Shown here: positions 1 to 7,290 of the stretch, in pieces
Position numbering within the stretch: the first letter of the stretch is position 1
How the letters are laid out: each line of letters begins with the position of its first letter
Source of the DNA: Bacteroidales bacterium
Lineage (GTDB): Bacteria > Bacteroidota > Bacteroidia > Bacteroidales > P3
Assembly (NCBI GenBank): GCA_017560705.1
Contig: JAFZEK010000018.1
Coordinates: 1-12,980 of the forward strand
Length of the DNA stretch: 12,980 nucleotides
Reading direction: 5' to 3'
Program-made: the position numbers and the translations under genes
Notes under the pieces: generated by a model
What the model saw: only the letters and a program-made list of their open reading frames with translations
Database searches by the model: none
What the model was told of the DNA's origin: nothing

Positions 1-378
1 AAAATATTCCATAGCCTGAGGATTTTCTTTATCACTCAGTCCAGCCTGTAGAAAACTATTACCCATATTATAGTAGGCTTTACTTTGAGTTACCTTATCT
101 ATATTAGGGTTTTCGATGGCTTTATTATAGTACTTAGCTGCCTCGGAATATTGGTTTTCCTTATACAAAGCATCACCCATGTTGTACTGAGCTTTATAGA
201 AAGTACTATCAGCTTCCAATGCCTTACGATACAATATTTCTGCATCGTTATATTTCTTTTTTTCGTAGGCTTTATTTCCCTTTCGAGTGTTGGTCTTATA
301 TTCTTGCGAATACAAATCAGACACTACTACCGAAAGAAATAACACAAACACTATTGAAACTATATTCTTTATATTCAT
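1..378 (-). CDS. batC: BatC-like TPR protein, N-terminal 126 residues (partial at left edge)
   Basis: Reading minus from the ATG at 378-376, the frame stays open to base 1, so the gene runs out of the window and only its first 126 codons are visible. The product starts with a signal peptide or membrane anchor (MNIKNIVSIVFVLFLSVVVS, then DLYSQ), followed by tetratricopeptide helices. One TPR lies at about residues 30-62 (GNKAYEKKKYNDAEILYRKA), a second at about 63-92 (NMGDALYKENQYSEAAKYYN), and a third begins at about 101 (AYYNMGNSFLQAG). A TPR protein directly after two VWA proteins, 21 nt behind batB, is the order known for BatC in Bacteroides. TPR arrays bind other proteins, so it probably acts as the extracytoplasmic docking subunit of the Bat complex. 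BatC identity rests on TPR content plus position and is fairly secure. batD and batE would be expected to the left, outside the window. Confidence 0.85.
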   Translation of the reverse strand, partial: MNIKNIVSIVFVLFLSVVVSDLYSQEYKTNTRKGNKAYEKKKYNDAEILYRKALEADSTFYKAQYNMGDALYKENQYSEAAKYYNKAIENPNIDKVTQSKAYYNMGNSFLQAGLSDKENPQAMEYF

Positions 379-399
379 GGTGTCGAAAAATTTTCTATT

Positions 400-1476
400 T
401 TATCCTTCATTGGCTTGTTTATCTTTGCTACCAAAAAAGGTTGTTGTATTAAATATTTTATTCCTTCGTTCAAATATAAACAATTCTACTACCAAGCATA
501 ATAAAGCCATCACAAGTGGATAGCGATATTTACTTTCATATTCAGAGAACATTGTTTCTCCAAAGTTTTGTTTATCTAGCTTTTCTATCTCTTTCACTAT
601 TTCATCAAGGTCAGTATTGATGTTACCTGCACGCATATACACACCACCACCAGCCTGAGCTATCTCTGCTAGCATCTTCTCATTCAATTTCGTTGTTATG
701 GCATTACCATCCCTATCTTTCTTGTAGCCTATTTTATTGCCTCGGCTATATTGAGGAATAGGCACTCCGGATGACAACCCCATACCTATGGTATTCACCA
801 CTATACCTTCACTTTTGGCCTTCTCTGCCATTGCTACTGCATCGTCTTCGTGGTTTTCTCCATCAGATATTACTATTATTGTTCTACTCTTGTTTTTTTT
901 CCATTCACGATTTTCATCGCCGTATCCGAAAGTTTGCATAGATTTCTCTATAGCATCGCCTATAGCAGTACCCTGAGCTTCTATCATATCAGTAGTTATG
1001 GATTCCAAGAACAGCTTAGCAGCACCATAGTCACTTGTAAGAGGTAGCTGAGTATAAGATTTTCCTGCAAAAATAATAATAGCTATTCTATCATTATTTA
1101 GCTTAGAAATTAGGTCGGATATTGTTTTTTTTGCTCTTAAAAGACGATTTGGTTGAATATCTTCAGCAAGCATACTGTTAGATATATCCAATGCTATAGC
1201 CACATCGGCACCAGCTCGTTCTCCTTTTATAAGCTTAGAACCCACTTGTGGATTAGCAATAGCTACTATTAAGAATGCTAAACCTAAAAGTATCAAAGTA
1301 TACTTAAACACAGCTTTAGAGTGAGACACATCGGGAGTAAGGCGAGCAAACATTTGCTTGTCAGCAAAAGCATTTAAACGTTTGCGTTGGGCAATCCTTA
1401 CAACCAAATACACTACCACAAAGACTGGCACTAATATAAGCAAGTATAACAAATATGGATGTTCGAAATGTATCAT
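400..1476 (-). CDS. batB: BatB, membrane-anchored VWA-domain protein of the Bat system
   Basis: A 358-residue protein with a hydrophobic segment at about residues 8-27, a second at about 58-76, a von Willebrand factor A domain over about 90-300, and a C-terminal membrane segment at about 319-336 (YPLVMALLCLVVELFIF). This is the usual BatA/BatB topology. The metal-ion-dependent adhesion site is visible: D97-I-S99-N-S101, T170 in QGTAIGD, and D205 in ISDGENHED. The first motif is DISNS rather than the DVSGS of its paralogue BatA, but all coordinating residues are kept. VWA domains of this type work with MoxR AAA+ ATPases, probably as adaptor or effector subunits; the substrate is unknown. It starts 19 nt after batA and ends 21 nt before the TPR gene, so it is translated from the same message. 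The BatB name follows from being the second VWA gene, just ahead of a TPR gene. Confidence 0.92.
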   Translation of the reverse strand: MIHFEHPYLLYLLILVPVFVVVYLVVRIAQRKRLNAFADKQMFARLTPDVSHSKAVFKYTLILLGLAFLIVAIANPQVGSKLIKGERAGADVAIALDISNSMLAEDIQPNRLLRAKKTISDLISKLNNDRIAIIIFAGKSYTQLPLTSDYGAAKLFLESITTDMIEAQGTAIGDAIEKSMQTFGYGDENREWKKNKSRTIIVISDGENHEDDAVAMAEKAKSEGIVVNTIGMGLSSGVPIPQYSRGNKIGYKKDRDGNAITTKLNEKMLAEIAQAGGGVYMRAGNINTDLDEIVKEIEKLDKQNFGETMFSEYESKYRYPLVMALLCLVVELFIFERRNKIFNTTTFFGSKDKQANEG

Positions 1477-1495
1477 AGTTCTTTTGTTTTTATTG

Positions 1496-2494
1496 TCATG
1501 GTGTTGTTCTGAAATATAATAATCCTAGCACTATCTCCAAAGCCAAGGCAAACAAGCCTACTAACAAAAATGGCAAATGCTCGTCTTTGGTTTGATTATA
1601 CTGCGTCACATCTATCTTAGTTTTTTCCATTTTATCTATTTCGGAAAAGATTTCTTCTAGCGACTTTTTATTCGTTGCTCTAAAGTATTTTCCACCATTT
1701 GTGCTTTCAGCCATCTCGGTTAACAACTCTTCATCTATCTCCACAGGTATGTTTCGATACTGTGTTATACCCGAATTATAGAACGGATATGGAGCCATCC
1801 CCCTTGTTCCCAAACCAATGGTATAAAGTCTCAAGCCATATAGTTCTGCAATTTCAGCTGCCGACTTAGGGTCTACAGAACCTTGATTGTTCACACCATC
1901 AGTGAGCAAGATTATAACCTTACTTGTAGCCTTACTGTCCTTTATTCGGTTTATAGCTGTTGCTAATCCATCACCAAGGGCTGTACCATCTTCTATAACG
2001 CCACTCTTCACCTTGCTAAGTTGAGAAAGCAGCACATTATGGTCTATAGTTAACGGTGTTTGGGTGAATGCTTCGCCTGCAAATTCTACCAAACCTATTC
2101 TATCCGTTTTTCTTCCTTTTATAAAATTCTCAGCCACTTTTTTGGCAGCTTCTAGTCGGTTTGGTTTAAAATCTTCAGCTAACATACTACCCGACACGTC
2201 CATTGCCAAAACAATGTCAATACCTTCCACCTTCATTTCTTGTCTACTAAGCTTAGACTGTGGTCTGGCCATAGCTACTATTAGACACACCAACGCTAAC
2301 ATCCTAAACACATACAGCGAAGGATAAAGACGTTGACGAAAAGTTTTTATAGGTTTCTTCACCAATGAGATACTTGAAAACTGCAACGCTGGTTTTTGTT
2401 TGCGGTAGCGCAAAATATACCAAACTATAAGCAGAGGTATCAAAACTAGTATCCACAAGAATCCTGGATTTGCAAATGTAATTGACGAAAACAT
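1496..2494 (-). CDS. batA: BatA, membrane-anchored VWA-domain protein of the Bat system
   Basis: A 332-residue protein with membrane segments at about residues 11-28 (GFLWILVLIPLLIVWYIL) and 62-76, a VWA domain over about 90-295, and a third membrane segment at about 308-327. The MIDAS is canonical: D99-V-S101-G-S103, T171 in DGTALGDG, and D199 in LLTDGVNNQG. The N-terminal phrase ITFANPGFLW and the RPQS linker after the second hydrophobic stretch are typical of Bacteroidota BatA. It is clearly paralogous to batB downstream (shared AEDxxPNRLxxAKK and FAGxxxTQxPLT blocks), indicating an old tandem duplication. The start lies 3 nt beyond the stop of the upstream beta-domain gene, suggesting translational coupling. 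Its role is inferred from the family: envelope-associated partner of the MoxR ATPase, linked to aerotolerance and stress survival in Bacteroides fragilis, biochemical activity undefined. Confidence 0.93.
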   Translation of the reverse strand: MFSSITFANPGFLWILVLIPLLIVWYILRYRKQKPALQFSSISLVKKPIKTFRQRLYPSLYVFRMLALVCLIVAMARPQSKLSRQEMKVEGIDIVLAMDVSGSMLAEDFKPNRLEAAKKVAENFIKGRKTDRIGLVEFAGEAFTQTPLTIDHNVLLSQLSKVKSGVIEDGTALGDGLATAINRIKDSKATSKVIILLTDGVNNQGSVDPKSAAEIAELYGLRLYTIGLGTRGMAPYPFYNSGITQYRNIPVEIDEELLTEMAESTNGGKYFRATNKKSLEEIFSEIDKMEKTKIDVTQYNQTKDEHLPFLLVGLFALALEIVLGLLYFRTTP

Positions 2495-2497
2495 AGT

Positions 2498-3481
2498 TTA
2501 TCCATTATTATTTGTTGTTATATCAGTCTTTTTGCTAGCTGCAAGAGCCAACTCTTTCAGTCTATTTGCCGTTTCTTGCACAAAACTTATAGCATAATTC
2601 ATAGAACGCTCATGCTCATTAGGCATCGGTTCTGACTTAGCAAATTTCACCATATCTGCAGTACGCAATATACTTTGTAGTTTTTCCATTGTACCGTCGG
2701 GCATATTTGTCTTTTCAGAATAGCTATCTAATATTTGGTCCGATGTCATTTCTATGGCACATATACGTAACTTGTTCTCCATATAGCTACGCAATATATC
2801 GGTAAGCTGAGTATGATACTCTTTCACCATACCTTTTTTCCACAATCCTGCTACTCGTAAATGTTCCAAATCTTGCAATGCTTTATCTTCTGGGTCCAGC
2901 ACCACTGGCTTAGGAGCTGGAATTATAGGCTCTTTATTCTTTATACGCTTATAGAGATAAATAACCAAGAAAACAACCACAGCAACCACCAATACTACTA
3001 ATATCCACGGCAAGAAATCGCGGAAAGTGTAAGGTACTGATACCACACCTGCTATATCTTTTATAGCCAAAGAAGTATCCACATCCACGTCGTTCACCGT
3101 AAGGTACAGAGTATCTAATACCATTTCTTCTGCCAATCCATTTGGCAACAAACAGTGAGCTACTAGATTACTTATAGTGTCTATCCCTGGTTCGAACGAG
3201 GTAATAATATAAGAATTATCAAACGACACAATGTCGCCCGACTGTGAAAAAGTGGTATCTAACTTAAAATCCACTACCTCCACACCTGTCTGCTCAAAAC
3301 TATCGGGTGTAGGCATAACCCACACAGCACCATCGGCAGAAGGTGGAAAGGATATAGTAAGTCGCACTTGGTCGCCTATAGTTATATTGTTAGAATCCAA
3401 TTTCACCCTTATGTCTGGCTGTGCATTGACAGATAAAACCGCCAACAATAACGCCACATATATTATTGTCCTTTTCATCAT
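2498..3481 (-). CDS. Bat-operon single-pass membrane protein with extracytoplasmic beta domain (DUF4381-like arrangement)
   Basis: A 327-residue protein between the DUF58 gene (12 nt upstream) and batA (3 nt downstream). Residues 1-20 form a signal peptide (MMKRTIIYVALLLAVLSVNA). Residues 21-150 are a beta-rich extracytoplasmic domain resembling the immunoglobulin-like folds of BatD-type proteins (for example NITIGDQVRLTISFP and a FEPGIDTI block). A single membrane helix spans about 158-177, followed by a basic stop-transfer (YKRIKNK). The remaining 150 residues are cytoplasmic and helical (HLRVAGLWKKGMVKEYHTQL, TDILRSYMENKL). Membrane helix plus helical tail resembles DUF4381 proteins, which sit in bat/moxR operons, but I cannot confirm the family without a profile search. 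The start could be either of two consecutive ATG codons; the first is used here. A structural or regulatory subunit of the Bat complex is inferred from the operon alone. Confidence 0.8.
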   Translation of the reverse strand: MMKRTIIYVALLLAVLSVNAQPDIRVKLDSNNITIGDQVRLTISFPPSADGAVWVMPTPDSFEQTGVEVVDFKLDTTFSQSGDIVSFDNSYIITSFEPGIDTISNLVAHCLLPNGLAEEMVLDTLYLTVNDVDVDTSLAIKDIAGVVSVPYTFRDFLPWILVVLVVAVVVFLVIYLYKRIKNKEPIIPAPKPVVLDPEDKALQDLEHLRVAGLWKKGMVKEYHTQLTDILRSYMENKLRICAIEMTSDQILDSYSEKTNMPDGTMEKLQSILRTADMVKFAKSEPMPNEHERSMNYAISFVQETANRLKELALAASKKTDITTNNNG

Positions 3482-3493
3482 AAATTGTTTTTA

Positions 3494-4366
3494 CTATTTG
3501 TGTTCACGTTGCTTGAACAACTTCATTAGCTGCTTCACATGGTCTTGACCAGTAGATACTTCTACATTGTCTATACCATATTTTCTAAACACTTCATTCA
3601 CCATCTTTGTGTGATTAGTGTAGGCTTCTTCAAATTCCTTCTGCACTTTTTTCGACGAGGTGTCTATCCACTGAGCCTGTCGACTTTCAGGGTCATAAAC
3701 TTTCACTAATCCCAAATCCGGCAGCTGTTTTTCTTTTTCATAAGTAATACGTATTGCCACCACATCGTGTTTCTTAGAAGCAATCTTTAGAGCATCCTCG
3801 TAGCCTGTATCATAAAAGTCCGAAATCAAAAAAGCCGTAGACTTCTTTTTTATCACATTGGTAAAATACCGTAAAGCCTCAGTTATATCTGTCTGACTAT
3901 TATCGGGTTTAAAGTTTATAAGTTCTCGAATAATCCGAAGTATATGAGTAGACCCTTTTTTGGGCGATATAAACTTCTCAATCTTGTCGCTAAAGAATAT
4001 AACTCCCACTTTGTCATTATTCTGAATAGCAGAGAAAGCAAGTATAGCAGCAATCTCAGCTAATAGTTCTTCTTTAAACTGCACACGAGTGCCAAAGCGG
4101 TTAGAGCCACTGACATCCACTAGTAGCATAACAGTAAGTTCACGCTCTTCTTCAAACACTTTCACGTAAGGATGGTTCAACCTTGCGGTAACATTCCAGT
4201 CTATGTTTCTGATGTCGTCGCCAAACTGGTATTCCCTAACCTCGCTAAACGCCATACCCCTACCTTTGAAAGCACTATGGTACTCGCCCGAAAACAAATG
4301 CTTGGACAAGCCCTTTGTCTTTATCTCTATCTTCCGTACCTTCTTTAATAAATCTGTGTCTATCAT
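3494..4366 (-). CDS. DUF58-domain protein, soluble VWA-like partner of MoxR
   Basis: A 290-residue soluble protein carrying the DUF58 signature at about residues 43-75 (REYQFGDDIRNIDWNVTAR, then HPYVKVFEEER), where R44, Y46, G49, D50, R53 and W57 are the family-defining positions. Downstream is a VWA-like fold with D84-V-S86-G-S88 (LLVDVSGS), T159-D160 (NSQTDITEAL) and D183 (LISDFYDTG), so the metal site looks intact. There is no signal peptide or membrane helix, so it is cytoplasmic. DUF58 proteins almost always neighbour MoxR ATPases and are thought to be substrates or adaptors of them. Here it is the first gene of the tightly packed block and lies 343 nt from moxR, an unusually wide gap. 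It starts at the only ATG that precedes the conserved N-terminus; the frame extends upstream without another ATG. Confidence 0.92.
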   Translation of the reverse strand: MIDTDLLKKVRKIEIKTKGLSKHLFSGEYHSAFKGRGMAFSEVREYQFGDDIRNIDWNVTARLNHPYVKVFEEERELTVMLLVDVSGSNRFGTRVQFKEELLAEIAAILAFSAIQNNDKVGVIFFSDKIEKFISPKKGSTHILRIIRELINFKPDNSQTDITEALRYFTNVIKKKSTAFLISDFYDTGYEDALKIASKKHDVVAIRITYEKEKQLPDLGLVKVYDPESRQAQWIDTSSKKVQKEFEEAYTNHTKMVNEVFRKYGIDNVEVSTGQDHVKQLMKLFKQREHK

Positions 4367-4709
4367 ATCTATTGCGTCATTACTTTTGTTAATAGACTTA
4401 TAGGCCTTTTTAGTTGAAAAACTAGTTATTGGACATGTATGGACAACTCATTGCATACTGCTCACATGTATTTTAATCCTCAACATACTATGTACATTAC
4501 GGCATACCCTAGTACGAACACTACGATACCCATATTATATAGTACTCCACACCTAGGTATTAAATCAGCTTTCCACTCTCCCCCCTCTAACCAACGAGAA
4601 AAAATAGTTACAAAACTGCCACAACCTACGGTTTTTCAAACCATTGCTAATATATTAAGATTCGAACAACTCAGCTATGCAACACAGCCCAAAACTTTCA
4701 TTTTCCAGA
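4367..4709. other. 343-nt non-coding gap between moxR and the DUF58 gene
   Basis: No convincing gene was found here. In the minus direction the longest open stretch runs from about 4635 to 4480 (roughly 50 codons, ending in a hydrophobic tail from an ATG at 4533) and resembles no family I know. In the plus direction there is an open frame at 4439-4732 that runs into the moxR 3' end; its protein looks random. The region holds a six-C run at 4580-4585, a small perfect palindrome pair at 4630-4634/4638-4642 (GGTTT, 3-nt loop, AAACC), and a candidate minus-strand promoter listed separately. I see no clear intrinsic terminator for moxR. Confidence 0.6.
4611..4640 (-). promoter_or_regulatory. Weak candidate Bacteroidota promoter ahead of the DUF58-bat genes
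   Basis: On the minus strand, TTTG (4640-4637) is followed after 18 nt by CAGTTTTG (4618-4611). The Bacteroidota consensus is TTTG or TTG at -33 and TAnnTTTG at -7, so the downstream box matches except for its first base and the spacing is at the short end of the usual range. It would leave a leader of about 240 nt before the DUF58 start. The match could easily be chance. Confidence 0.3.
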
Positions 4710-5705
4710 TTAAGGAACTTCTACTGCATTAAGTATTTCGCTTATTATTTCTTCCGACGAAATATTCTCAGCTTCAGCTTCGTAGGTTAAACCTACTCTG
4801 TGACGTAGAATATCCATGCTCACCGCTCTTATATCTTCGGGTATTACATAGCCTCTGCGTTTTATGAAAGCATAAGCCTTGGCCGCCAACGCCAAACTGA
4901 TGGAACCACGAGGCGAAGCACCATAACTTATAAGATTCTTTAGCTTAGGCAAATTATATTCCTCAGGAAAACGAGTAGCAAAAATGATATCCGTTATATA
5001 GTTCTCTATCTTTTCGTCCAAATATACTTCTCTCACTAACGAGCGAGCTTTTATAATATCCTCTGGCTTAAGAATAGGAGCAGGAGTAGTAAATTGGCGT
5101 GTTATGCTTTGGTGCAAAATAGCCTTTTCCTCTTCCTTCTTTGGATAAGAAATTACCACTTTCATCATAAAACGGTCCACTTGAGCTTCTGGCAGTGGAT
5201 AAGTACCTTCTTGTTCTATAGGGTTTTGTGTTGCCAACACTAAGAAAGGTTCTTCCAACTTATATGTAGTTTCGCCTATAGTTACTTGGCGTTCTTGCAT
5301 AGCTTCAAGCAAAGCACTTTGCACTTTTGCAGGAGCACGGTTTATCTCATCAGCCAAAATAAAGTTTGAAAAAATAGGCCCTTTCTTTACTGAAAAAGAT
5401 TCCGACTTAGGGCTGTAAATCATTGTTCCTATCAAGTCGGCTGGCAACAAATCGGGTGTAAACTGTATACGACTAAACTTAGCTTGAATAGCATTGGCCA
5501 AAGAGGTAATGGTTAATGTCTTTGCCAATCCAGGAACACCTTCCAACAATATATGCCCATTTGCTAGTAGGCTTATCATCAAACTTTCTAGCATGTGTTT
5601 CTGACCTATGATATTCTTACGCAACTCTGCATTAAGTATATCTACAAAAGCACTTTCTTGTTGTATGCGTTCATTAAGCTCTTGAATATTCAATGTTTCG
5701 TTCAT
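4710..5705 (-). CDS. moxR: MoxR-family AAA+ ATPase
   Basis: A 331-residue AAA+ ATPase of the MoxR type, of the usual length. Visible motifs: Walker A GVPGLAKT at residues 56-63 with K62 and T63; Walker B FILADE with D119 and E120, followed by INRAPAK; sensor 1 ATQNP at 158-162; the arginine-finger segment QVDRF with R178; and sensor 2 GASPRGS with R266. The insertion before sensor 1 (LLEAMQERQVTIGETTYKL) is also typical of MoxR. MoxR ATPases are hexameric chaperone-like machines acting with VWA-domain partners; here the likely partners are the DUF58, BatA and BatB proteins downstream. It is cytoplasmic. The start ATG at 5705-5703 gives a normal N-terminus. No convincing promoter was found upstream; a box CAGTTTTG at 5766-5759 on the minus strand has no acceptable -33 partner. 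Confidence 0.96.
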   Translation of the reverse strand: MNETLNIQELNERIQQESAFVDILNAELRKNIIGQKHMLESLMISLLANGHILLEGVPGLAKTLTITSLANAIQAKFSRIQFTPDLLPADLIGTMIYSPKSESFSVKKGPIFSNFILADEINRAPAKVQSALLEAMQERQVTIGETTYKLEEPFLVLATQNPIEQEGTYPLPEAQVDRFMMKVVISYPKKEEEKAILHQSITRQFTTPAPILKPEDIIKARSLVREVYLDEKIENYITDIIFATRFPEEYNLPKLKNLISYGASPRGSISLALAAKAYAFIKRRGYVIPEDIRAVSMDILRHRVGLTYEAEAENISSEEIISEILNAVEVP

Positions 5706-6028
5706 ATTTATGAGTTTATTGTTTTTATATTCTTATTATTTTAATGGAGACATAACGTCAAAACTGATATTCTGTTGTAAACTTCGTGTTAAAAAACACT
5801 AACAACACGATTTTAATAACACCACATCTTGTTCTTTCCCCTACTTCTATGATTCACCTTTCCTCATTCATTTCTGTTTTCATCGTTTTTTACATCATCC
5901 ATCACCTTTATTCCTTGCTTTTTTAGAAAAAAAATCGTACCTTTGTGGCTCTCTACAACATGGTATGCAGATGCAAAACATGCTTGTAAACCAAACATAA
6001 AACACTAATATAAAAAGAAAGGAACTGC
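5706..6028. other. Divergent intergenic region between moxR and the lytic transglycosylase gene
   Basis: These 323 nt must carry the control signals for two oppositely transcribed units. The right half holds a strong Bacteroidota promoter for the plus-strand gene, listed separately. The part nearest moxR (5706-5900) is AT-rich with many pyrimidine tracts and has no good minus-strand promoter match. The 5'-leader of the plus-strand gene contains a nine-codon open frame at 5960-5989 (ATG GTA TGC ... TTG TAA), discussed under findings. No inverted repeat resembling an operator stood out. Confidence 0.6.
5915..5945 (+). promoter_or_regulatory. Bacteroidota-type promoter of the lytic transglycosylase gene
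   Basis: TTG at 5915-5917 is followed after 20 nt by TACCTTTG at 5938-5945, a perfect match to the -7 consensus TAnnTTTG with a fitting -33 element and spacing. The spacer is A/T-rich (an A8 tract). Transcription would begin near 5950, giving a leader of about 80 nt before the ATG at 6029. The start codon is preceded by AAAGGA at 6018-6023, a modest ribosome-binding sequence. Confidence 0.75.
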
Positions 6029-7006
6029 ATGAAAAAATTAAGCATTATAGCCATTCTGCTATCTTCTACAACATTATTCATCCAACTTTTTGTTTTTTCC
6101 ACACAAAAAGAAGGTTGTGACGACGTATACAGCTCAGCACTACAAGACAATTATAAAATATATTCGCCAGTGCTGCCGACCACCCTTTCTTTTGCTAACG
6201 AAGCAGTGCCCATGGACATCTACTATGTACGAGAAGCCTTGGACCGCGAAATACTAACCAACACCTATTGGCACACCAACACAATACTTATAATGAAACG
6301 TGCCTATCGTTATTTTCCCGATATTGAAGCCATACTGAAAAAGAACGGCATACCAACCGATTTCAAATATCTATGCGTGATAGAAAGTAGCCTTATGAAT
6401 GTAACATCGCCTGCCAAAGCTCAAGGATTTTGGCAATTTATGCCTGCCACTGGCAAAAAATACAACCTTGAAATCAACGAAGAAGTAGACATGCGAAACG
6501 ACCTAAAAGCAGCTACAGAAGCAGCTTGCAAATACCTACACTTCTTGTACGACAAGTTTGGAAGCTGGACATTGGCTGCTGCTGCATACAACTGTGGAGA
6601 AAACGGACTTGAAAGACAAATAGACCTACAAGGAGAAAACTCTCTTTACAATCTACGACTAAACTCTGAAACGTCTAGATATGTGTACCGAATACTTGCC
6701 ATGAAACTAATAATGCAAAATCCTAAAGCTTACGGTTTTCAACTAAGAAACAGAGACATGTACTGCAAGCTACCATTCCGCACAATAACAGTTAGCGACA
6801 AGAATGTAGACCTTTACCAACTAGCCAAAGACAACAACACATCCTACAAAATGTTGAAAGAAATGAATCCTTGGCTCATATCCAACAAACTGACAAACAA
6901 AAATGGCAAAACTTACACTTTAAAACTACCCGTAGATGGTGGCACTCTTGTAAAAAACATAAGAAAAGCCAACGACGAAAAAGCTCAACTTATAAAAGGA
7001 TTCTAA
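6029..7006 (+). CDS. Lytic murein transglycosylase (MltD/Slt-like) with degenerate LysM-like tail
   Basis: A 325-residue exported enzyme predicted to cleave the MurNAc-GlcNAc bond of peptidoglycan, leaving a 1,6-anhydro end. Residues 1-24 are a signal peptide or anchor (KKLSIIAILLSSTTLFIQLF); there is no clear lipobox. The transglycosylase fold covers about residues 85-235. The catalytic Glu is E119 in CVIESSL, followed by the conserved GFWQFMPATGKKYNL (133-147) and AAAAYNCGENGL (183-194), the three classic motifs of this family. Residues 252-302 (ITVSDKNVDLYQLAKDNN, then NPWL and YTLKLPV) resemble a diverged LysM wall-binding module. It is a single-gene unit with its own promoter, divergent from moxR. 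Assignment to the MltD group comes from length and overall architecture; the exact subclass is uncertain. Confidence 0.93.
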   Translation: MKKLSIIAILLSSTTLFIQLFVFSTQKEGCDDVYSSALQDNYKIYSPVLPTTLSFANEAVPMDIYYVREALDREILTNTYWHTNTILIMKRAYRYFPDIEAILKKNGIPTDFKYLCVIESSLMNVTSPAKAQGFWQFMPATGKKYNLEINEEVDMRNDLKAATEAACKYLHFLYDKFGSWTLAAAAYNCGENGLERQIDLQGENSLYNLRLNSETSRYVYRILAMKLIMQNPKAYGFQLRNRDMYCKLPFRTITVSDKNVDLYQLAKDNNTSYKMLKEMNPWLISNKLTNKNGKTYTLKLPVDGGTLVKNIRKANDEKAQLIKGF

Positions 7007-7087
7007 GAAATAACACAAATACTTCACAAAAAGAAAAAACACATAGCAATTACGCTAGTTTATACACAACAAATATTCACAAGTTTT

Positions 7088-7122
7088 ATACATCTCTGAA
7101 CAACTATTGCTCAGAGATGTAT
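7088..7122 (+). terminator. Stem-loop, possible terminator of the transglycosylase transcript
   Basis: A perfect 12-bp inverted repeat, ATACATCTCTGA at 7088-7099 and TCAGAGATGTAT at 7111-7122, with an 11-nt loop, lies 81 nt after the transglycosylase stop. The following bases (TTACAAAAC) are not a proper U-tract, so it is not a classic intrinsic terminator. It could instead be a 3'-end stabilising hairpin or a protein-binding site. Confidence 0.45.
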
Positions 7123-7290
7123 TTACAAAACATAACTTCCTTAATTACATACAACAAATGTCGTATTTTTCAAAAAAAATACAGTTATAAAAAAAAGATA
7201 GTTCAAGCCTTGTAAAACTTTCTTCCAAATAAGAAACGGAATAGTCTGATAAAAAATCACTCTGTAAATAATTTGCTGAATACTACTAGA

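Noticed and set aside
4261..4268. Perfect plus-strand TACCTTTG box inside the DUF58 gene
   Set aside because: There is no -33 TTG within 17-23 nt upstream, and the bases encode conserved DUF58 residues on the minus strand.
4439..4732. 97-codon plus-strand open frame in the moxR-DUF58 gap
   Set aside because: It overlaps the 3' end of moxR on the opposite strand, has no promoter or ribosome-binding context, and its product matches no family pattern I know; an antisense shadow is more likely.
5759..5766. CAGTTTTG box (minus strand) as the moxR promoter
   Set aside because: It mismatches the first base of the -7 consensus, and no TTG or TTTG lies at an acceptable distance upstream.
6871..7215. 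114-codon plus-strand open frame overlapping the transglycosylase end
   Set aside because: It is out of frame with the real gene over its first third, and its Lys/Thr/Asn-rich product reflects A-rich non-coding DNA.
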